A DNA stretch of 64,000 nt from Zeimonas sp032027205 (GCA_032027205.1 JAVSMN010000001.1:1116001-1180000), one strand, 5' to 3'; counted from the first letter of the stretch, positions 51,074 through 61,421 are shown. Numbers and translations: made by a program. Notes: generated by a model not told the origin, from the letters alone.

Positions 51074-52429
51074 ATGCTCGAAAACCTCTCGCAACGGCTC
51101 GCGCGCGTCGTCAAGACGATGCGCGGCGAAGCGCGCCTGACCGAAGCCAATACGCAGGAGATGCTGCGCGAGATCCGCATCGCGCTGCTCGAGGCCGACG
51201 TGGCGCTGCCGGTCGTGCGCGACTTCGTTGCGCGCGTGCGCGAGCGCGCGCTCGGCCAGGAAGTGATCAGCAGCCTGTCCCCCGGGCAGGCGCTGGTCGG
51301 CGTCGTGCACCGCGAGCTCACGCAGCTGATGGGCGGCGACACCGCGCAGCTCGACCTCGCCAGCCAGCCGCCGGCGATCGTGCTGATGGCCGGCCTGCAG
51401 GGCGCGGGCAAGACCACCACGGTCGGCAAGCTCGCGAAATGGCTGCGCGAGAACCGGAAGAAGAAAGTGCTCACCGTCTCGTGCGACGTCTATCGCCCGG
51501 CGGCCATCGAGCAGCTGCGCACGGTCACCAAGCAGGCGGGCGCGGAATTCTTCGCTTCGACCCCCGAGCAGAAACCGGCCGAGATCGCCGCCGCTGCCCG
51601 CCAGTGGGCGCGCACGCACTACTTCGACGTGCTGCTCGTCGACACCGCCGGCCGCCTGGCAATCGACGAGCAGATGATGCGCGAGATCGCCGAGCTGCAC
51701 GCGCTGCTCGACCCGGTAGAAACGCTGTTCGTCGTCGACGCGATGCAGGGCCAGGACGCGGTCAACACCGCGAAGGCGTTCAAGGAAGCGCTGCCGCTCA
51801 CTGGCGTCGTGCTTACCAAGCTCGACGGCGATGCGCGCGGCGGCGCGGCGCTGTCGGTGAAGGCCGTCACCGGCGCACCGATCAAGTTCGTCGGCGTCGG
51901 CGAGAAGCTCGACGGGCTCGAAGGCTTCCACCCCGAGCGGATGGCCAACCGCATCCTCGGCATGGGCGACATCGTCTCGCTCGTCGAGGAAGCGCAGAAG
52001 AACGTCGACCAGAAGACGGCGAAGGCGCTGGCCGACAAGCTGAAGTCGGGCCACCGCTTCGACCTGAACGACTTCGCCTCGCAGCTCGGCCAGATGAACC
52101 GCATGGGCGGCCTGGCGTCGATGCTCGACAAGCTGCCCGCCCAGTTCCAGCAGGCGGCCGCCGGCGCGGACATGTCGCAGGCCGAGAAGCAGATGCGACG
52201 CATGCAGGCGATCATCGGGTCGATGACGAAGGCCGAGCGCACCAAGCCCGACCTCATCAAGGCGAGCCGCAAGCGGCGCATCGCCGCCGGCTCCGGCGTG
52301 TCGGTGCAGGAAGTCAATCGACTGCTGTCGCAGTTCGAGCAGATGCAGTCGATGATGAAGAAGATGCAGAAGGGCGGCCTCGCGAAGATGATGCGGGGCA
52401 TGAAGGGGATGATGCCGGGTCTGCGGTAG
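51074..52429 (+). CDS. ffh: Signal recognition particle protein
   Basis: A 451-residue SRP GTPase. The N domain precedes the G domain, with the P-loop GLQGAGKTTTVGKLA, DTAGRLAIDEQMM and LTKLDGDARGGAALS; the C-terminal methionine-rich M domain (about 295-451) has ASMLDKLPAQFQ and the RNA-binding SGVSVQEVNRLLSQF, ending with a Met/Gly/Lys-rich tail (GMKGMMPGLR). It pairs with 4.5S RNA and FtsY to target membrane proteins. A -10-like TAAAAT is present at 51040-51045, about 29 bases upstream. Confidence 0.97.
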   Translation: MLENLSQRLARVVKTMRGEARLTEANTQEMLREIRIALLEADVALPVVRDFVARVRERALGQEVISSLSPGQALVGVVHRELTQLMGGDTAQLDLASQPPAIVLMAGLQGAGKTTTVGKLAKWLRENRKKKVLTVSCDVYRPAAIEQLRTVTKQAGAEFFASTPEQKPAEIAAAARQWARTHYFDVLLVDTAGRLAIDEQMMREIAELHALLDPVETLFVVDAMQGQDAVNTAKAFKEALPLTGVVLTKLDGDARGGAALSVKAVTGAPIKFVGVGEKLDGLEGFHPERMANRILGMGDIVSLVEEAQKNVDQKTAKALADKLKSGHRFDLNDFASQLGQMNRMGGLASMLDKLPAQFQQAAAGADMSQAEKQMRRMQAIIGSMTKAERTKPDLIKASRKRRIAAGSGVSVQEVNRLLSQFEQMQSMMKKMQKGGLAKMMRGMKGMMPGLR

Positions 52430-52539
52430 CGAAGCGCGCGGCGGCGCCGCAGGTCGGCGCTGTTCGGCCTCGCGTCGGCCATAGTGTGATTTAGTTCTCG
52501 TCGAAGTTTCTGATCGCAGCGTGAGCCATACGGCTTCAC

Positions 52540-52557
52540 GCGCCGGTGTACCGGCGC
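52540..52557. repeat. Perfect inverted repeat upstream of the secreted metalloprotease
   Basis: GCGCCGGT and ACCGGCGC form an 8-bp palindrome with a 2-base centre, 31 bases before the metalloprotease start codon. A second, imperfect hairpin (GTGAGCC with GGCTTCAC) lies just upstream at 52521-52539. They may be an operator or a leader-RNA structure; no T-run follows, so this is not a terminator. Confidence 0.5.
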
Positions 52558-52587
52558 TGCATTCCGTATTTCCGCTGCGAGGTATCG

Positions 52588-54798
52588 ATGGCTTCGACGT
52601 CCCCTCATCGCGCGCGCGCCCCCGGTCGCCACGCTGCGTTCTCTGCACGCCTGCTCCCCATCCTTCTTCTCGGCGCTTTCGGCGCCGCCGGCGCCGCATC
52701 GGCGCAGGCCGTGCGTCCGCCTGCCGCCGCACACTCGGTCGACGCAGGCACGCTCGAGCAGCGCGCGAAGTTGTCGAGCAACGCGCTGCTGCAGGCGCAG
52801 AAGGCGTTCGAGCGGGCGGGTACGAACGAACGGGCGCAGCGCGCGAGTGACGTCACGGCCCGTGCCGCGCAGCGACAGCAGATGATGCTCGAGCTGATCG
52901 ACGCGGACCCGGCGCGGGCGCTCGCGATGGCAATGCCCGAGACGCTGCGCGAGAAGCTTCCGCCGCAGGCGCGCGCCCTGGTCGAGCAGAACGTCGACGC
53001 GAGCGGCCGCGTCGTCGGCATGCTGATCGACGACATCGAACGAGGCGTCTCCGATCATCCGCTCTTCCTCGAGTTGGACGATGCCAAAGGCCAGCGCCTC
53101 GGCCTCGCCTGGCCGCACGACGCGATTCCCGAGGAACAGATGATGGGGCTGATCGACCAGCGGATTCGCGTGCGCGGCCTGCAGGTCGGCAACCGCCTCG
53201 TCGTCGGCAGCCGCAACCAGATCGAGACCGCGATGTACGGCGGCACGTCGAGTTCGACGACGATGGCGATGGCGACCGCACCGCTGGTCAGCGGAGACCA
53301 GCGCACGCTGGTCGTCCTCGGCAACTTCTCCGACAAGGCCATCGGTTGCTCGGTCAGCGACGTGCAGAACCGGCTGTTCGGCAGCACGGCGTCGGTCGAC
53401 AAGATCCTTCGCGAATCGTCGCGTGATGCCGTCACCTTCTCGGGCAACGTCGTCGGGCCGTTCACCATCCCGTACTCGGGGTCCGGCACCTGCGACTACA
53501 ACGCCTGGGGAAGCGCGATCGACAAGGCCGCGAAGGCGGCCGGCATCGACATGTCGGGCTACGCGCGAATCTCCTATGCGCTGCCGTCGAACAGCAACTG
53601 CGGGTTCTCGGGAATCGCAAACCTCGGCGGAACGCCGCCGACGCGTTCGTGGATTCTGTCCTGTTCGACCACGGGCGTATTCGCACACGAGCTCGGGCAC
53701 AACCTGCGGTTCCACCACGCGAGCACGCCCTCGTCCGAGTACGGCGACTACTCCGACCCGATGGGCTACGTGCGCACGGTGCAGATGAACGCGGCGAACC
53801 GCGTGATGGCGGGATGGCTCGGCAGCGGCAACATCGTCGACGCCGCCTCCTCGGGCACCTACACGGTCGCAACGCTGGCAGCGCCGGACACCGGCGCTGC
53901 GCAGGTGCTCCGCCTGCGCAAGGCCGACACCAACGAGTACTACTACGTCAGCCTGCGACAGTCGCTAGACCTCGACACGAACCTGCTGTCCACCGACAAG
54001 AACGTTGTCAGCGTGCACCGGTCGACCGGCACCCTGCCCGCGAAGACGTACAGCGTCGCGCGGCTGGCCGCCGGGCAAACGTTCAACGACGCGGCCAACG
54101 GGATCAGCGTGACGGCACAGTCGATCGTCACCGGCTCGGCGACCATCGGATTGCAGCTCGCCGGGGCCGTCTGCTCCCGCTCGGCGCCTTCGGTAGCGGT
54201 GTCGCCCGCATCGCAGAGCGGTTCCCCGGGTACGACGCTGCGCTACGGGCTGACGATCACCAACCGCGACTCTTCGGCGTGCGCAAGCAGCAGCTTCTCG
54301 GTGGCGCAGGCGCTGCCCGCCGGGTTTGCCGGCTCGTTCTCGTCGCCTTCGGTCACGCTCGCGCCGGGAGCCAGCGGCAGCTTGACCTGGTCGGTGAGCT
54401 CGGGAACGTCGCTCGCCGACGGCGTCTACTCGCTGAAGGCGAGCGCCGCCGAAAGCGGCGGAACGGCCACCACGGCCGCCGCGAGCTACACGGTCTTCGC
54501 CGATTCCTCGTTGCCGACGGTGGGCTCCTCGTTGCCGACGGTGAGCATCACGTGGCCCGCCGACGGCTCGACGATCCCGGGCAAGCCCACGTCGCTGTCG
54601 GCCTCGGCCTACGACGCCAACGGCATCGGGCGCGTCGACTTCCTCGTCAACGGCAGCCTGGTGGGCAGCGCGACGACCGCTCCGTACCAGGTGCGCTGGA
54701 ACGCGAAGAAGAGCACCGGCCTGAACACGTTGACGGTACGCGCGACCGACACGGCGGGCAACGCTGCCGAAAGCTCGGTGCGCTTCACGGTGAAATAA
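52588..54798 (+). CDS. Secreted M11-type (gametolysin-like) metalloprotease with Ig-like domains
   Basis: A 736-residue exported protein. After a signal peptide (about residues 20-40) and a helical propeptide-like region, the metzincin zinc site HELGHNLRFHH gives His367, Glu368, His371 and His377, with a Met-turn in SDPMGY (Met392). These features fit peptidase family M11. Beyond it are a NEW3-like beta domain (about 555-640) and an Ig-like domain (LVNGSLVGSATTAPYQVRWN) to the end. Two copies of SSLPTV in the linker come from an 18-base duplication. The ATG at 52588 follows GCGAGGT; the longer frame upstream has no signal. Substrate and role (nutrition or defence) are unknown. Confidence 0.85.
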   Translation: MASTSPHRARAPGRHAAFSARLLPILLLGAFGAAGAASAQAVRPPAAAHSVDAGTLEQRAKLSSNALLQAQKAFERAGTNERAQRASDVTARAAQRQQMMLELIDADPARALAMAMPETLREKLPPQARALVEQNVDASGRVVGMLIDDIERGVSDHPLFLELDDAKGQRLGLAWPHDAIPEEQMMGLIDQRIRVRGLQVGNRLVVGSRNQIETAMYGGTSSSTTMAMATAPLVSGDQRTLVVLGNFSDKAIGCSVSDVQNRLFGSTASVDKILRESSRDAVTFSGNVVGPFTIPYSGSGTCDYNAWGSAIDKAAKAAGIDMSGYARISYALPSNSNCGFSGIANLGGTPPTRSWILSCSTTGVFAHELGHNLRFHHASTPSSEYGDYSDPMGYVRTVQMNAANRVMAGWLGSGNIVDAASSGTYTVATLAAPDTGAAQVLRLRKADTNEYYYVSLRQSLDLDTNLLSTDKNVVSVHRSTGTLPAKTYSVARLAAGQTFNDAANGISVTAQSIVTGSATIGLQLAGAVCSRSAPSVAVSPASQSGSPGTTLRYGLTITNRDSSACASSSFSVAQALPAGFAGSFSSPSVTLAPGASGSLTWSVSSGTSLADGVYSLKASAAESGGTATTAAASYTVFADSSLPTVGSSLPTVSITWPADGSTIPGKPTSLSASAYDANGIGRVDFLVNGSLVGSATTAPYQVRWNAKKSTGLNTLTVRATDTAGNAAESSVRFTVK

Positions 54799-54821
54799 GC
54801 GCGGGCGGTACACTCGCTTCG

Positions 54822-56279
54822 ATGGAAGCGAACCGTACCGCCCCGCCCACAGCGCAGCGCGTCGACCTCGACGCGCTGCGCAATTCGTTTTCCGGCCGGC
54901 TGATTACCGACCCGGCCGACCTCGAAGCCTTCACCACCGACTGGCGTCGACGCTATTTCGGACGCGCTCTGGGCGCCGCGCAGCCCGATTCGGTCGAAGG
55001 CGTGGCGGCGATCGTCCGTTGGTGCGCGCAGAATCGCGTCGCCGTCGTGCCCCAGGGCGGCAATACCGGACTGTCGGGCGGCGCGACGCCCGACGAATCG
55101 GGGCACTCGCTCGTGCTGTCGCTTGCCAGACTCACGAAGGTCCGCGCGGTCGACACGGTCAACAACTCGATCACGGTCGAAGCGGGTTGCACGTTGGCGC
55201 AGGTGCACGATGCGGCACGTTCCGCGAATCGCCTGTTCCCGCTGAGCCTGCCCTCCGAAGGCAGCTGCACGATCGGCGGCAACCTCTCGACCAATGCCGG
55301 CGGCGCTGCCGTGCTGCGCTACGGCAACGCACGCGAACTGTGCCTGGGCATCGAGGTCGTCACCGCCGAAGGTCGCGTCTGGAACGGGCTGCGTGGCCTG
55401 CGCAAGGACAACACCGGCTACGACCTGCGCGATCTGTTCGTCGGCTCCGAAGGCACGCTGGGCGTGATCACAGCCGCGACGATGAAGCTGTACCCACTGC
55501 CCGCCGCGCAGATCACGGCGATGGCCGCGGTGCAGGACCCGCACGCAGCGCTGCGCCTGCTCGAGTTCGCGCAGTCGATGCTCGGCTCGACGCTCACCGC
55601 CTTCGAGCTGATCTCGAACCTGTGCATCGACCTCGTGATGCAGCACTTTCCCGATCATCGTCGCCCCTTCACCGACGCGTCGCCCTACTACGTGCTGCTC
55701 GAGACGAGCGACAGCGAAAGCGAAGCGCACGCGAACGCGCAGTTCGAGGCGCTGATGGAGCGCGCGATCGAGTCGGGGATCGTGCTCGACGCAGTCATCG
55801 CAACCTCCGGCGCGCAGACCCGTGCCCTCTGGGAGCTGCGCGAGTTGATCTCCGAAGCGCAGGCGCTCGCCGGCAAAAACGTCAAGCACGACGTCTCGGT
55901 GCCGATCTCGTCGATCGGCACCTTCGTCGAGCAGACCAACGAGGCGATGCAGCGCGCGTTCCCCGGAATCCGGATGGTCGTCTTCGGGCATCTCGGCGAC
56001 GGCAACCTGCACTACAACGTGTCGCCGCCCGTCGATCGTTCCAGTCGCGAGCACGAGGACGAGTTCCTTGCGCTGCAGCCGGCGATGAACCGGCTCGTGC
56101 ACGACGCGGTCGTCGCCTTCAACGGATCGATCTCGGCCGAGCACGGGCTCGGACAGCTGCGGCGCGACGAATCGGCACGCTACAAGTCCGACGTCGAGAT
56201 GGCGCTGATGCGCCAGGTGAAGCAGGCCCTCGACCCGCTGGGGATCATGAATCCCGGGAAGGTGCTGCCGCCGCAGTAG
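54822..56279 (+). CDS. FAD-linked oxidase (D-2-hydroxyglutarate dehydrogenase-like)
   Basis: A 485-residue flavoprotein of the FAD_binding_4/FAD-oxidase_C family. The FAD-binding core is VVPQGGNTGLSGGATPDES and GCTLAQVHDAARSANRLFPL with SLPSEGSCTIGGNLSTNAGG, and the C-terminal domain has VVFGHLGDGNLHYNVSPP and EHGLGQLRRDE, ending LGIMNPGKVLPPQ. The His residues match metal ligands in D-2-hydroxyacid dehydrogenases. It resembles the protein at 2843-4258 only in fold and motifs. A TACACT box lies eight bases before the ATG, so the mRNA may start at the initiation codon. Confidence 0.87.
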   Translation: MEANRTAPPTAQRVDLDALRNSFSGRLITDPADLEAFTTDWRRRYFGRALGAAQPDSVEGVAAIVRWCAQNRVAVVPQGGNTGLSGGATPDESGHSLVLSLARLTKVRAVDTVNNSITVEAGCTLAQVHDAARSANRLFPLSLPSEGSCTIGGNLSTNAGGAAVLRYGNARELCLGIEVVTAEGRVWNGLRGLRKDNTGYDLRDLFVGSEGTLGVITAATMKLYPLPAAQITAMAAVQDPHAALRLLEFAQSMLGSTLTAFELISNLCIDLVMQHFPDHRRPFTDASPYYVLLETSDSESEAHANAQFEALMERAIESGIVLDAVIATSGAQTRALWELRELISEAQALAGKNVKHDVSVPISSIGTFVEQTNEAMQRAFPGIRMVVFGHLGDGNLHYNVSPPVDRSSREHEDEFLALQPAMNRLVHDAVVAFNGSISAEHGLGQLRRDESARYKSDVEMALMRQVKQALDPLGIMNPGKVLPPQ

Positions 56280-56373
56280 CTGTTCCTTCGCTCGCTGCTC
56301 GGGCTCCTTTGCTCACCGCAGCGCCCCCTTCGCTCGCCGCGGCTCGGACGCCGCGGCAGCAGGCGCGACGGCG
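56280..56373. other. Short convergent gap, no gene
   Basis: The 94 bases between the FAD-linked oxidase (plus strand) and the MepK-like gene (minus strand) hold no recognisable gene or clear terminator; it is a plain GC-rich spacer. Confidence 0.6.
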
Positions 56374-56937
56374 CTACCAGCGCCGCACGCGTCCGGTGTC
56401 GAGATGCACGAAGTCCGAGCGCGCGTAGTAGCCGACGCCGCCAATCTGCATCGACAACGCGGCGCGGTGCAGCGCCGTGAGCTCCACCCCCGGCATGCGG
56501 ATGTCGATCGCCCGCCCCTGCAGATGCAGGCTCTGCGAGGCGACACCCGAACTGCGCGCGGCCAGCATCGCATTCGTGCGCGGCGAGCGATATCCGGAAA
56601 TCACGTGGAACGGCCGCTTGCCGACGTCCAGGCGCGCGCGCAGCTGCTCGAGCTGGTCGAGCAGCGCACGGTCGATCTCGTGCACGTCGCCGCTGCGGTG
56701 ATCGCGCAGCACGCGATCGATCTCGGCCAGCGCGTCCCCGAGGTAACGCGGCCCTTCGCGGTAGACGACGTCGAGCGATTCGCCGGTGTGCGTGTTGACG
56801 AAGGCCAGGCGCGCGATCCCGTCGCCGCGATCGATCGACGGTTTCGTCGACGACCAGGCCGGTCGCGACGCTGCCGCAGCGAGCGCGAGCGCCAGGCCGC
56901 CTCGAACGAAATGCCTGCGGCGGTTCCTGTTCGTCAT
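56374..56937 (-). CDS. MepK/YcbK-like murein DD/LD-endopeptidase (DUF882, peptidase M15)
   Basis: A 187-residue exported protein. Its N-terminus RNRRRHFVRGGLALALAAAA fits a twin-arginine signal. The M15-type metal ligands are His138 and Asp145 in SLHLQGRAIDI and His178 in DFVHLDTG; HVISGYRSPRTN is the family substrate loop. In E. coli MepK cleaves the 3-3 peptide cross-links made by L,D-transpeptidases, and its gene lies next to ldtD. Here it overlaps the stop of an L,D-transpeptidase gene (ATGA). It is followed by a convergent gene. Confidence 0.88.
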   Translation of the reverse strand: MTNRNRRRHFVRGGLALALAAAASRPAWSSTKPSIDRGDGIARLAFVNTHTGESLDVVYREGPRYLGDALAEIDRVLRDHRSGDVHEIDRALLDQLEQLRARLDVGKRPFHVISGYRSPRTNAMLAARSSGVASQSLHLQGRAIDIRMPGVELTALHRAALSMQIGGVGYYARSDFVHLDTGRVRRW

Positions 56938-57979
56938 CGTGCCGATACCTCCTGCGCCTGCGCGCCTGCGTCGTTGCGGGGGACGCCGACCGAAGCGACG
57001 ACGCCGACGTCGATCGCGTTGCCGCCCCGCTGCCTCATTGCCGCCTGCACCCGAGCCCAGTCGATCGACGCTTCGTCGATGGCCTGCAGCCGCGCTATCT
57101 CGCGCACGGCATCGACCGAGCCCGGATCGCGACGATAGACGTCGGGGTTCGCCTCGAACCAGATCCGTCCGTCGGCGGCAACTGCCAGCAGCAGCGGCCG
57201 ATAGACGATCCGTCCGCGGTCGCCGACGCGCGTGCCGTCGAACAGGGCCGCGATATCGTCCGGATGCAGCCGCACGCAACCGTGCGAACGGAAACCATAG
57301 ATGCTGGCCGGCGCGTTCGTGCCGTGCAGCCCGATGCCCGGCAGGCTCGTGCCGATCCAGTGGCGACCGAGCGGGTTCTCGGGGCCAGGCGGCACCTCGG
57401 TCAGCACCGGCTTGCCCTCGTGCAGCATCTCTGCCTGGATCGATGGCGGGACGATCCACGTCTTGTCGATCTGGCGGCTGATCACCGTGAAGGCTCCGCT
57501 CGGCGTCGCCCACCCTCGCTTGCCGACGGTGACCGGATATGCGGCCGCGACGCGCCCGGCGACGAAGCGGAACAGCATCCGCTGCGGAACGTTGACGAGG
57601 ATGCCTTCGTCGAGCGCCGGGGGCACGACGTGCCGCGAGACGATCGCAATGCGCTGCCCGATCGCCAGTCCCTTGCGCGCGTCGATGCCGTTTCGCGCGG
57701 CGATCTGCGAAACCGACACGCCGTAGCGCGCAGCCAACGTGCCCAGCCCCTCGCCGCGAACGACGACGTGCTCGAGCGCCTGCTCGACGACCGCGTCGCG
57801 CAGTTCGCGCGCCAGCGGATCGGCCCCGGCAGCCGCGGCCACCGCAACGAATGCCGAACTGCGCGCACCGATTGCGATTGCGGAGGCATCGAGCGGAATC
57901 GCCCCCGCGTTGGCCGCTGCCGCACAGGGCGCGATCGTCGCCAGCAGCGACGCCGCGAAGACGACTGCCGCTGCTGCCT

Positions 57980-57983
<4 letters not shown>
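56934..57983 (-). CDS. L,D-transpeptidase with LysM domain (YkuD family)
   Basis: A 349-residue exported protein: signal peptide (1-24), a spacer, a LysM-like motif at about 71-115 (VRGEGLGTLAARYGVSVSQI), and a YkuD catalytic domain with the motif HGTN...SHGCVRLH, catalytic Cys236 and His220/His234. It forms 3-3 cross-links between meso-DAP residues or attaches lipoprotein. The family suggests a periplasmic location. The start overlaps the livF stop, and the stop overlaps the mepK-like start, so the three are translationally coupled. Confidence 0.9.
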
Positions 57984-58684
<701 letters not shown>

Positions 58685-58692
58685 CGCGGCGC

Positions 58693-59427
58693 TCACAGCT
58701 CGACCGTGCCGAGATAGCTCTCGAGCACCTTCGGGTCGGAGGTCACCTCGGCCGGCGTCCCCGACGAGATGATCACGCCGTGATGCAGCACGTAGACGCG
58801 CTGCGCGAGCGCCATCACCGCGCGCATCACGTGCTCGATCAGCAGGATCGTCACGCCATGCTCGGCGTTCAGCCGGCGGAAGGCGGCGACCATGTGGTCG
58901 GTCTCGGTGGGACGCAGGCCGGCCATCACCTCGTCGAGCAGCAGCAGCTTCGGTTCGGTGGCGAGCGCGCGCGCCACCTCGAGCTTCTTGCGATCGGGAA
59001 GCGTCAGCGCCGAAGCCGGCCGGTCGCGCTGCCCCCACATCTCGAGCGCCCGCAGCGCGCGTTCGGCGCGACGACTGGCGAGCCTGCGGTCGGTGGTCCC
59101 GCGAAAGCCACCGACCATCACGTTCTCGAGCACCGTCATGTCGGCAAAAGGCTTGACGATCTGGAAGGTGCGCCCGACGCCGATCGCGCACACCTGGTCG
59201 GCACGCCAGCCGGCGATGTCCGAGCCGAGGAAGACGATCTGCCCTTCGTTCGGCGCCAGCGCGCCTGCGATCAAGTTGAACAGTGTCGTCTTGCCCGCGC
59301 CGTTGGGACCGATCAACGCGACGATCTCGCCGCGCTCGACATGCAGCGACGCATTGTCCACGGCGCGCAGCGCCTGGAAGCTCTTCGAAACCCCGTTGAC
59401 CCGCAGCATCGCAGCGTCTTCAGTCAT
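58693..59427 (-). CDS. livG: Branched-chain amino acid ABC transporter ATP-binding protein
   Basis: A 244-residue LivG-type ATPase. The signature region GVGRTFQIVKPFADMTVLEN is characteristic of LivG, Walker A is GPNGAGKTTLFNLIAG and Walker B LLLLDEVMAGL. The usual LSGG signature is replaced by LTLPDRKKLEVARALAT, typical of the LivG branch. Together with LivF, LivM and LivH it makes a Hly-type amino acid importer. The gene overlaps livM by eight bases. Confidence 0.93.
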   Translation of the reverse strand: MTEDAAMLRVNGVSKSFQALRAVDNASLHVERGEIVALIGPNGAGKTTLFNLIAGALAPNEGQIVFLGSDIAGWRADQVCAIGVGRTFQIVKPFADMTVLENVMVGGFRGTTDRRLASRRAERALRALEMWGQRDRPASALTLPDRKKLEVARALATEPKLLLLDEVMAGLRPTETDHMVAAFRRLNAEHGVTILLIEHVMRAVMALAQRVYVLHHGVIISSGTPAEVTSDPKVLESYLGTVEL

Positions 59428-60406
59428 CGGCCGTCATCGAGCGACGAAAACCGAGCCGACGCGCGACGATCGGCCAGATCCCGTTCGGCATGAACATGAT
59501 CGCCGCGCCCAGCGCTACGCCGTACAGGATCTGCTTGACCCCCGGGATCTCGTGCCCCGCCATCGACAGCGCCTGGTTGATGCCCTCGGAGAGCAGCGTC
59601 AACAGCGCCGCTCCGAGGATCGGCCCGAACAGCGTCCCGATGCCTCCGATGATCGGCGCGAGGATGATCTCGATCGAACGGCTGATGTGGAAGATCTGCT
59701 CGGGAAAGAGGTTGTTGTAGTAGAAGGCGAAAAACACGCCGGCCAGCGCCGTCATCGCGGACGATATCTGCACCGCATACATCTTGTAGCGGAACACATT
59801 CACGCCGGCGGCACGCGCCGCCTCCTCGTTGTCGCGGATCGCGCGGAAGTAGAAGCCGAGTCGCCCGCGCAGCATCGCCCAACACAACACGAAGCCGAGC
59901 GTGGCGAGCGCGAGTGCCAGGTAGTAGAAGAGGATCGGCGGTCCGCGCAACTGCAGGACGTCGACCTGATCCTGCTGGGTCACGCGCAGGAAGAAGCCGC
60001 CGGTGCCGCCAACCCAGCCGAAGTGCTCGAAGCCGATGCGCGTGAACTCCGCGAAGGCGATCGTCAACAGCGCGAAATACGTGCCGCCGATGCCGAAGCG
60101 GAACGCGAGCCAGCCGATGAACGACCCCATGATCACGCATACGACGATCGCCGCGAGCATTCCCACCCACGGCACGATCGCGAAGTGCTGGAACAGCGCT
60201 GCCGACGTATACGCACCGAGCCCGACGAAGAGCGCGTGCCCGAGCGAGAGCTGCCCGGCAAAGCCCATCATCACGTTCCACGCCTGCCCGACGTAGGCGA
60301 AGTACAGGATCAGGATCGCCACGGACAGCAGATAGCGATCGAGCGCCAGCGGCAGCGCGAGCAGCAGGGCGAGCAGGACGAGCAGCGCGACGGCGGAGCG
60401 ATTCAT
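59420..60406 (-). CDS. livM: Branched-chain amino acid ABC transporter permease
   Basis: A 328-residue permease with about eight to nine helices and the LivM pattern WNVMMGFAGQLSLGHALFVGLGAYTSA, plus the EAA-like loop AIRDNEEAARAAGVNVFRYK. It forms the pore with LivH. The overlap with livG and the eight-base gap from livH indicate one transcript. The ATG at 60406 opens the first hydrophobic helix. Confidence 0.93.
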   Translation of the reverse strand: MNRSAVALLVLLALLLALPLALDRYLLSVAILILYFAYVGQAWNVMMGFAGQLSLGHALFVGLGAYTSAALFQHFAIVPWVGMLAAIVVCVIMGSFIGWLAFRFGIGGTYFALLTIAFAEFTRIGFEHFGWVGGTGGFFLRVTQQDQVDVLQLRGPPILFYYLALALATLGFVLCWAMLRGRLGFYFRAIRDNEEAARAAGVNVFRYKMYAVQISSAMTALAGVFFAFYYNNLFPEQIFHISRSIEIILAPIIGGIGTLFGPILGAALLTLLSEGINQALSMAGHEIPGVKQILYGVALGAAIMFMPNGIWPIVARRLGFRRSMTADD

Positions 60407-60413
60407 CGCCGCT

Positions 60414-61280
60414 TCAGCGCGCCCGGAACAGGCCCTGCGGCCGGAACGCGAGCACGAGGATGAGCAGCGCGAACGAGAACATGCTCTTGGCCGACGGCGT
60501 GATCAGCAGCCCGGCCACCGATTCGGAAACACCGATCAGCACGCCGCCGGCGAGCGCGCCAACCATCGAGCCGAGCCCGCCGATGATCACGATGACGAAG
60601 GCGAGCAGCGTGTAGGCCGGACCCAGCCCGGGCGTGACGTCGACGAGCATCGACAGAAGCGTGCCGGCCACGCCCACGCAGGCGGCGCCCAGCCCGAAGG
60701 TCAGCGCGTACAGGTGCTTGACGTTCAGCCCGACGACCTGCGCCCCGAGAAGATTGTCGGCACAGGCGCGGATTGCCTTGCCGAAGGACGTGTAGCGGAA
60801 GATCGCGAACAGGATCGCGCAGGCGACGAGCGCCACGCCGGCGCAGATCACACGCACCTTGTCGATCAGCAGCGGTCCGATCTCGTAGGAATCGAGCGCG
60901 TAGTCGACCTGCACGCTGCGCGCATCGGGCCCGAAGGCGACCAGCAGCAGGTTGACAACGACGAGCGCGACCGCCAGCAGCAGGATGAACTGCGAGTGCT
61001 CGGGCCGGTCGATGAACGGATTGATCAGTCCGCGCTGCAGCACGTAGCCGATGCCGAAGAATGCAAGCGCCATCGGCACGAGCATCCACAGCGGATCGAG
61101 GCCGGTGATGGCAAAGGCGAAGACGGTGGCGTACATCGCCACCGCCATCAACTCGCCGTGTGCGAAGTTGACGATGCGCACGACGCCGTAGATGACGGAG
61201 AGGCCTAGGGCCATCAGCCCGTAGATGAGGCCCGTGAGCAGTCCGCTAAGGACAATGTTGGCGACAGCGTCGAGTGGCAA
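60414..61280 (-). CDS. livH: Branched-chain amino acid ABC transporter permease
   Basis: A 288-residue permease with the LivH signature SVIYGVVRIVNFAHGELMAV and the EAA-like RYTSFGKAIRACADNLLGAQ. I chose a TTG at 61280 because GGGGAG lies five bases before it and because it gives MPLDAVANIVLSGLLTGLIY, close to the family start; the open frame continues upstream without a good start. It is the first gene of the livH-livM-livG-livF-ldt-mepK unit, which begins 50 bases after a terminator. Confidence 0.9.
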   Translation of the reverse strand: MPLDAVANIVLSGLLTGLIYGLMALGLSVIYGVVRIVNFAHGELMAVAMYATVFAFAITGLDPLWMLVPMALAFFGIGYVLQRGLINPFIDRPEHSQFILLLAVALVVVNLLLVAFGPDARSVQVDYALDSYEIGPLLIDKVRVICAGVALVACAILFAIFRYTSFGKAIRACADNLLGAQVVGLNVKHLYALTFGLGAACVGVAGTLLSMLVDVTPGLGPAYTLLAFVIVIIGGLGSMVGALAGGVLIGVSESVAGLLITPSAKSMFSFALLILVLAFRPQGLFRAR

Positions 61281-61330
61281 GCGTCTCCCCGTAGGATCGC
61301 GATGGCGAATCGCGGGGCGAGCATAGCCGA

Positions 61331-61362
61331 AAAGCAAACGCCGGGGGGAACCCGGCGTTTGC
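61331..61362 (-). terminator. Intrinsic terminator after the PEP-CTERM gene
   Basis: On the minus strand a perfect 12-bp stem (GCAAACGCCGGG with CCCGGCGTTTGC, 5-base loop) is followed by TTTT. It lies between the PEP-CTERM gene and livH, so the liv operon must use its own promoter in the 51 bases between the terminator and the TTG, or rely on read-through. Confidence 0.88.
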
Positions 61363-61421
61363 TCCTGCGAAGCCTACTGAAGCGCGACGAGAAATACTTG
61401 CTCAGTTCGCCTGACGCTCGA

